A DNA stretch of 16,169 nt from JAABRU01 sp964534335. GTDB lineage: Bacteria > Desulfobacterota > Desulfobacteria > Desulfobacterales > Desulfococcaceae. This document shows, piece after piece, positions 13,731 through 16,169 of this stretch. Where the stretch lies: assembly GCA_964534335.1 (NCBI GenBank), contig CAZHPS010000110.1, positions 1 through 16,169 of the forward strand, read 5' to 3'. Every line of letters begins with the position of its first letter. Within the stretch, counting starts at the first letter, position 1. The notes beneath the pieces are model-generated. The model was not told where the DNA came from. It worked only from the letters and a program-made list of their open reading frames with translations, and made no database searches. The position numbers and the translations under genes are program-made.

Positions 13731-13837
13731 TGCTTTGGAGAGGTGCTGTGATTTTTTTTATCGTGCCTGCTGTAAAGACTTGACAGAAAGGGCAGAAAAG
13801 TATTTTAACCGGTATTCAGGCAGACATTGTTCAGCCC

Positions 13838-13930
13838 CATAAGCATCTGAACGAAAGTTTTCGGGTATAAAAAACAGGGGTTTTCAGGAAAACAGATGTG
13901 TTTTACAAAATTTATACCCGAAAATATACG
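13838..13930 (+). repeat. Repeat family G, copy 2
   Basis: Perfect 14-bp inverted arms TTTTCGGGTATAAA (13858-13871) and TTTATACCCGAAAA (13911-13924) enclose a 39-nt interior. Direct similarity to 13627-13730 extends on both sides. It is non-coding. Confidence 0.6.
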
Positions 13931-13942
13931 AACACCCACTTA

Positions 13943-14063
13943 ATATGAAATCTGAGAAACAGTTGCGCATTGACATTTGAGAGACTTTGTGTCTGTGTTT
14001 TTGCTGCGGATTCAAAACACAGGGTACAGGATTTTCTGCTGAAATATTTTTCAGATTTCATAT
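13943..14063. repeat. Inverted-repeat element (121 bp)
   Basis: The arms ATATGAAATCTGAGAAA (13943-13959) and its reverse complement at 14047-14063 match at 16 of 17 positions. The interior is non-coding. It adjoins family G copy 2. Probably another MITE-like element; only one copy is in the window. Confidence 0.5.
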
Positions 14064-14110
14064 ATTTGTCCGGGCATAAGGGAATTCAAACAAAATAATT
14101 TACCCAAAGC

Positions 14111-14141
14111 AGGCCGGGTTGGCGAAGCGTAACCCGACACC
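14111..14141. repeat. Fragment of the common GTCGGGTTACGC hairpin repeat
   Basis: CGGGTT (14115-14120) and AACCCG (14131-14136) form a stem around GGCGAAGCGT. On the minus strand it reads GTCGGGTTACGCTTCGCCAA, a repeat type widespread in bacterial genomes. The stretch from here to the cheX start shows only short imperfect hairpins, one of them just before the cheX ribosome-binding site (14277-14310). Confidence 0.5.
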
Positions 14142-14328
14142 ATGCTGAAAAAACGGGTATTTTATTTTTTGGAAAATCCCCAGGATAAACGGTATCCGGA
14201 TCAGCCCGTGAAAAACCCGGTGACAGGTCTGTTCCACCAAAAGGGTATGGAGAGAATAATAATCGGATTTTTTTATACATCCTGCCGGAATCCGGAGCCG
14301 CCGGGATGCAGATAAAGAGGAGGGGAAA

Positions 14329-14832
14329 ATGAATGTACAGGACAAAATAGATATCAGGCTGGTCGGCCCGTTTATCAATGCAACGCTTAACGTGCTGAAA
14401 ACAATGGCTTTTACTGACGCCAACTCATCAGATCCCTATCTGAAAAAAAAGGAAACCGCAAACGGGGATGTGTCGGGAGTTATTGGCATGACAGGGGATC
14501 ACAACGGCTCCCTTTCGGTCAGTTTCCCGGAAGAAATGATTCTGGGCATTGTCTCCAATATGTTTGGTGAGGAGATGACAAAGGTAAACGATGAAATCCG
14601 GGATGCGGTGGGGGAAATCACGAATATGATCTCCGGCCAGGCCAGACAGGAACTCGAACAGATCGGGGTTTCACTGGATGCAGCCATCCCGACTGTCATA
14701 TCCGGCAAAAACCACACCATCAAGCATATCAGCAGCTATCCTATTGTCGCTGTGGATTTCATCATAGAAAAAGGGGAATTTTCCAAAATAAGTGATGAAA
14801 ATTTCACCATTGAAATCTGTCTTGAATCCTGA
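14329..14832 (+). CDS. cheX: CheX-type CheY-P phosphatase
   Basis: 167 aa, one CheX domain. The phosphatase motif is at 92-103, DAVGEITNMISG, with E96 and N99 as the ExxN pair. Other family features are the N-terminal PFINATLNVLKTMAF (14-28), GVIGMTGDHNGSLSVSF (50-66) and the C-terminal strand VAVDFIIEKGEF (140-151). CheX works as a dimer, dephosphorylating CheY-P. It is closer to classical CheX than the phosphatase at 32-562 of the minus strand. The ribosome-binding site is GAGGAGGGG just before ATG. It follows two solitary cheY genes on the same strand at about 0.8 kb, so it may serve them even if it is not co-transcribed. Confidence 0.9.
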   Translation: MNVQDKIDIRLVGPFINATLNVLKTMAFTDANSSDPYLKKKETANGDVSGVIGMTGDHNGSLSVSFPEEMILGIVSNMFGEEMTKVNDEIRDAVGEITNMISGQARQELEQIGVSLDAAIPTVISGKNHTIKHISSYPIVAVDFIIEKGEFSKISDENFTIEICLES

Positions 14833-15061
14833 GAAAAATCTGATGATTCAGATACACAGAATGCAGGGAATTCAGCATTTGTCTCCTGCAGATCCGGATT
14901 CCGGCAACAGGCCGGATTCAAAACACGATCATGCTGATCTGCTTCCAATTCCTGTTTTTTCTTTCCTTTTGTGTGTTTCGCGGCTGAAAAAACATATTTC
15001 GGAAAGCGATCCGGCATGACGTCTGTTTTCTGATCTGCGAAAACAGAGAAAGGAAAATGAC

Positions 15062-15679
15062 ATGGCAAGTCCTATGATTGAGGAGCCACAGAGATATTTC
15101 CGGCAGTTGGTTCCGCCAAGAGATGCTCTGCTGCTGGAACTGGAGGAAGAGGCATACCGGGAGGAAATTCCCATTGTCGGGCCTGTGGTCGGGCAGTTGC
15201 TTTCTCTTCTGGTCAGAGTAAGCAGGGCAAAAAAAGTTCTGGAGATTGGCACGGCCACCGCGTATTCATCCATATGGATTGCCAGAGCCTGCCGGGAAAA
15301 CAGCGGGCATCTGGTGACAGCGGAATTCAGCCCGGAACTGGCGGCACGGGCACGCACCAATCTGCACAAAGCCGGTTTGTCTGATTTTGCAGATGTCCGG
15401 GAAGGAGATGCTCTGGAAATGATGAAAAACACAGATATGCAGTTTGACATGATTTTCATGGATATTGACAAGGAATTCTATTTTCCTGCCCTGCCTCTTT
15501 GCAGAAAATGCCTGAAAAACGGAGGTCTTCTTATAGCTGACAATACCGGATTCAGAGATGCGGAGAATTTTAACCGGGCCATTGCAGCAGATCCGGACTG
15601 GCAGTCAGTCAATCTGTTCACCTTTCTCCCTTTTCACTCTCCGGAAAATGACGGAATATGCATGGCTCTCCGGCTGTGA
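15062..15679 (+). CDS. Class I SAM-dependent O-methyltransferase (caffeoyl-CoA O-MT-like family)
   Basis: 205 aa cytoplasmic methyltransferase of the O-methyltransferase family 3 type, which in eukaryotes acts on catechols and caffeoyl-CoA; bacterial members have varied or unknown substrates. SAM motif I is VLEIGTATAYSSIWIA (59-74), the acidic residue of motif II is in TAEFSPE (86-92), and the metal-site Asp positions are in FDMIFMDIDKEFY (128-140) and LIADNTGF (157-164). The family's metal-dependent catalytic residues therefore appear present (D134/D136-K137 and D160-N161). Length is typical. AAAGGA lies 7 nt before the ATG. It is 229 nt downstream of cheX and 255 nt upstream of lysS. Nothing links it to chemotaxis beyond position; the substrate is unknown. 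Confidence 0.88.
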   Translation: MASPMIEEPQRYFRQLVPPRDALLLELEEEAYREEIPIVGPVVGQLLSLLVRVSRAKKVLEIGTATAYSSIWIARACRENSGHLVTAEFSPELAARARTNLHKAGLSDFADVREGDALEMMKNTDMQFDMIFMDIDKEFYFPALPLCRKCLKNGGLLIADNTGFRDAENFNRAIAADPDWQSVNLFTFLPFHSPENDGICMALRL

Positions 15680-15704
15680 TTTTCTGATCCGTCTGAACTT
15701 AACC

Positions 15705-15733
15705 TTGACACCTGCGTGTAAATACCATAACAT
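15705..15733 (+). promoter_or_regulatory. Possible sigma-70 promoter for lysS
   Basis: A perfect -35 TTGACA (15705-15710) is followed after exactly 17 nt by TAACAT (15728-15733; 4 of 6 match to TATAAT). It lies right after the methyltransferase stop and about 200 nt before the lysS start codon. This is a plausible start site for lysS transcription with a long leader. Confidence 0.4.
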
Positions 15734-15742
15734 TGGCAACTT

Positions 15743-15760
15743 AGCAATTTGAAAATTGCT
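15743..15760. other. Perfect 8-bp hairpin in the lysS leader
   Basis: AGCAATTT (15743-15750) and AAATTGCT (15753-15760) pair with a 2-base centre. It is better seen as an 18-nt near-palindrome than as an RNA hairpin with a normal loop. A regulator-binding site is possible. No T-run follows. Confidence 0.3.
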
Positions 15761-15776
15761 GATGTACCGGTTCCGC

Positions 15777-15800
15777 TGTTTCAGTGTTCAGGTTTCAGGA
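15777..15800 (-). repeat. Dispersed short repeat, copy 3 (CTGAACACTGAAAC type, inverted)
   Basis: On the minus strand this reads CCTGAAACCTGAACACTGAA, almost the same as 12542-12563 and 6512-6535. Confidence 0.55.
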
Positions 15801-15882
15801 ACTGTCTGTTTCCGTCAGCCATGCCTTATTCTGACACATGAAACCAATTGTATTTTAAGAATTTTTACTTCCCTTAACTTTT

Positions 15883-15904
15883 AATGCACGGGTTCCCGCG
15901 CATT
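15883..15904. repeat. 22-nt imperfect palindrome upstream of lysS
   Basis: AATGCACGGG-TT-CCCGCGCATT has symmetrical AATG/CATT and CGGG/CCCG blocks with a 2-nt mismatch in each arm. It lies 30 nt before the lysS start codon. Just upstream is a TTAAGGGAAGT-type motif on the minus strand, shared with the palindrome at 12586 and with 12270. It is either part of that repeat family or a regulatory site. Confidence 0.35.
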
Positions 15905-15934
15905 CCAAAATTATTATGACAGGTATGAATACAT

Positions 15935-16169
15935 ATGGAAGAAAAAAGCGATCTGATTGAAAAAAGAAGAGAGAAAACAGTCCAACTGAAGGAAAGCGGT
16001 GTGAATCTCTTTCCCAACGGTTTTGCGGTTCCCCATACTGTCAGGGATATTCAGACCCATGCCGCAGGTCTGGGTTCTGAACCTGCGCATACATCAGAGC
16101 ATAAAGATGACGCGGGGGAAAACGGGCCGTTTTTCACCACTGCGGGCCGCATGATGGCTATTAACCGCT
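15935..16169 (+). CDS. lysS: Lysyl-tRNA synthetase, class II (N-terminal part)
   Basis: 78 codons are visible, then the window ends. The protein begins MEEKSDLIEKRREKTVQLKE, typical of the N-terminal helix of class II LysRS. It continues through GVNLFPNGFAVPHT and reaches FTTAGRMMAINR, the first strands of the OB-fold anticodon-binding domain (AGRMM is a family hallmark). LysRS charges tRNA-Lys with lysine. A stretch at about residues 48-64 (GSEPAHTSEHKDDAGEN) is a slightly longer loop before the OB fold than in E. coli. The ribosome-binding site is weak (AGG, 11 nt before ATG). An ATG at 15925 is in another frame. Frame and motifs are clear despite truncation. Confidence 0.9.
   Translation, partial: MEEKSDLIEKRREKTVQLKESGVNLFPNGFAVPHTVRDIQTHAAGLGSEPAHTSEHKDDAGENGPFFTTAGRMMAINR

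Noticed and set aside
13780..13808. TTGACA at 13780-13785 as a promoter.
   Set aside because: The -10 candidates (TATTTT at 15 nt, TTTTAA at 17 nt) are poor, and the site is over 500 nt from the next gene within repeats.
12428..14063. CRISPR array.
   Set aside because: The repeats are few, palindromic and of different families, with irregular spacing and no spacer-repeat periodicity; no cas genes are present.
14885..14925. Terminator after cheX from the CCGG-rich hairpin near 14895-14918.
   Set aside because: The stem is imperfect and no T-run follows on either strand.
15925..15960. Alternative lysS start at 15925.
   Set aside because: It is out of frame with the conserved LysRS sequence.

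Overview
The window is a large chemotaxis (che) locus on bacterial DNA of moderate G+C. Gene content points to a Desulfobacterota (deltaproteobacterial) sulfate-reducer-like genome, possibly one rich in short repeats such as Desulfonema or its relatives. Supporting signs are two cheA genes, free-standing cheX/cheC-type phosphatases, cheD, several single-domain cheY genes and an MCP without a clear HAMP domain. The taxonomic call is inference from gene style, not from a marker comparison.

Layout. Positions 1-10979 are one long minus-strand series. Read in the direction of transcription it is cheW (TTG start), a single-domain STAS protein, cheA2 (with a degenerate kinase domain), cheY, cheA1 (intact kinase), cheR, cheD, an MCP, cheY, a cheX/cheC-type phosphatase, and the first 11 codons of what is probably cheB, cut by the window edge. 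From cheA1 down to cheB the genes are tightly packed and some overlap. From cheW to cheY they are separated by gaps of 148-480 nt, most of which hold inverted-repeat elements. Divergently, on the plus strand, are two cheY genes, a second cheX-type gene, a class I SAM-dependent O-methyltransferase and the start of lysS (lysyl-tRNA synthetase), which runs off the right edge.

How it works together. The MCP senses. CheW and CheA1 form the signalling array, and CheA1 phosphorylates the CheY proteins and CheB. CheR and CheB methylate and demethylate receptors, CheD deamidates them, and CheX-type proteins dephosphorylate CheY-P. CheA2 keeps the phosphoacceptor His, the dimerisation helices and the CheW-like domain but has lost key N-box and G2-box residues. 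It is therefore probably a pseudokinase that CheA1 phosphorylates in trans, or that acts as an array or phosphotransfer element together with the neighbouring STAS protein.

The second theme is non-coding. The intergenic DNA (6.9-7.4, 9.7-9.8, 11.3-11.5 and especially 12.2-14.1 kb) is a patchwork of at least seven different MITE-like or palindromic repeat families, while no coding region shows an insertion. One 202-bp element has 17-bp perfect terminal inverted repeats and a 5-bp target-site duplication. Another family, present in two copies, has 23-bp terminal repeats, TA flanks, and sigma-54-like GG-N10-GC boxes just inside its ends.
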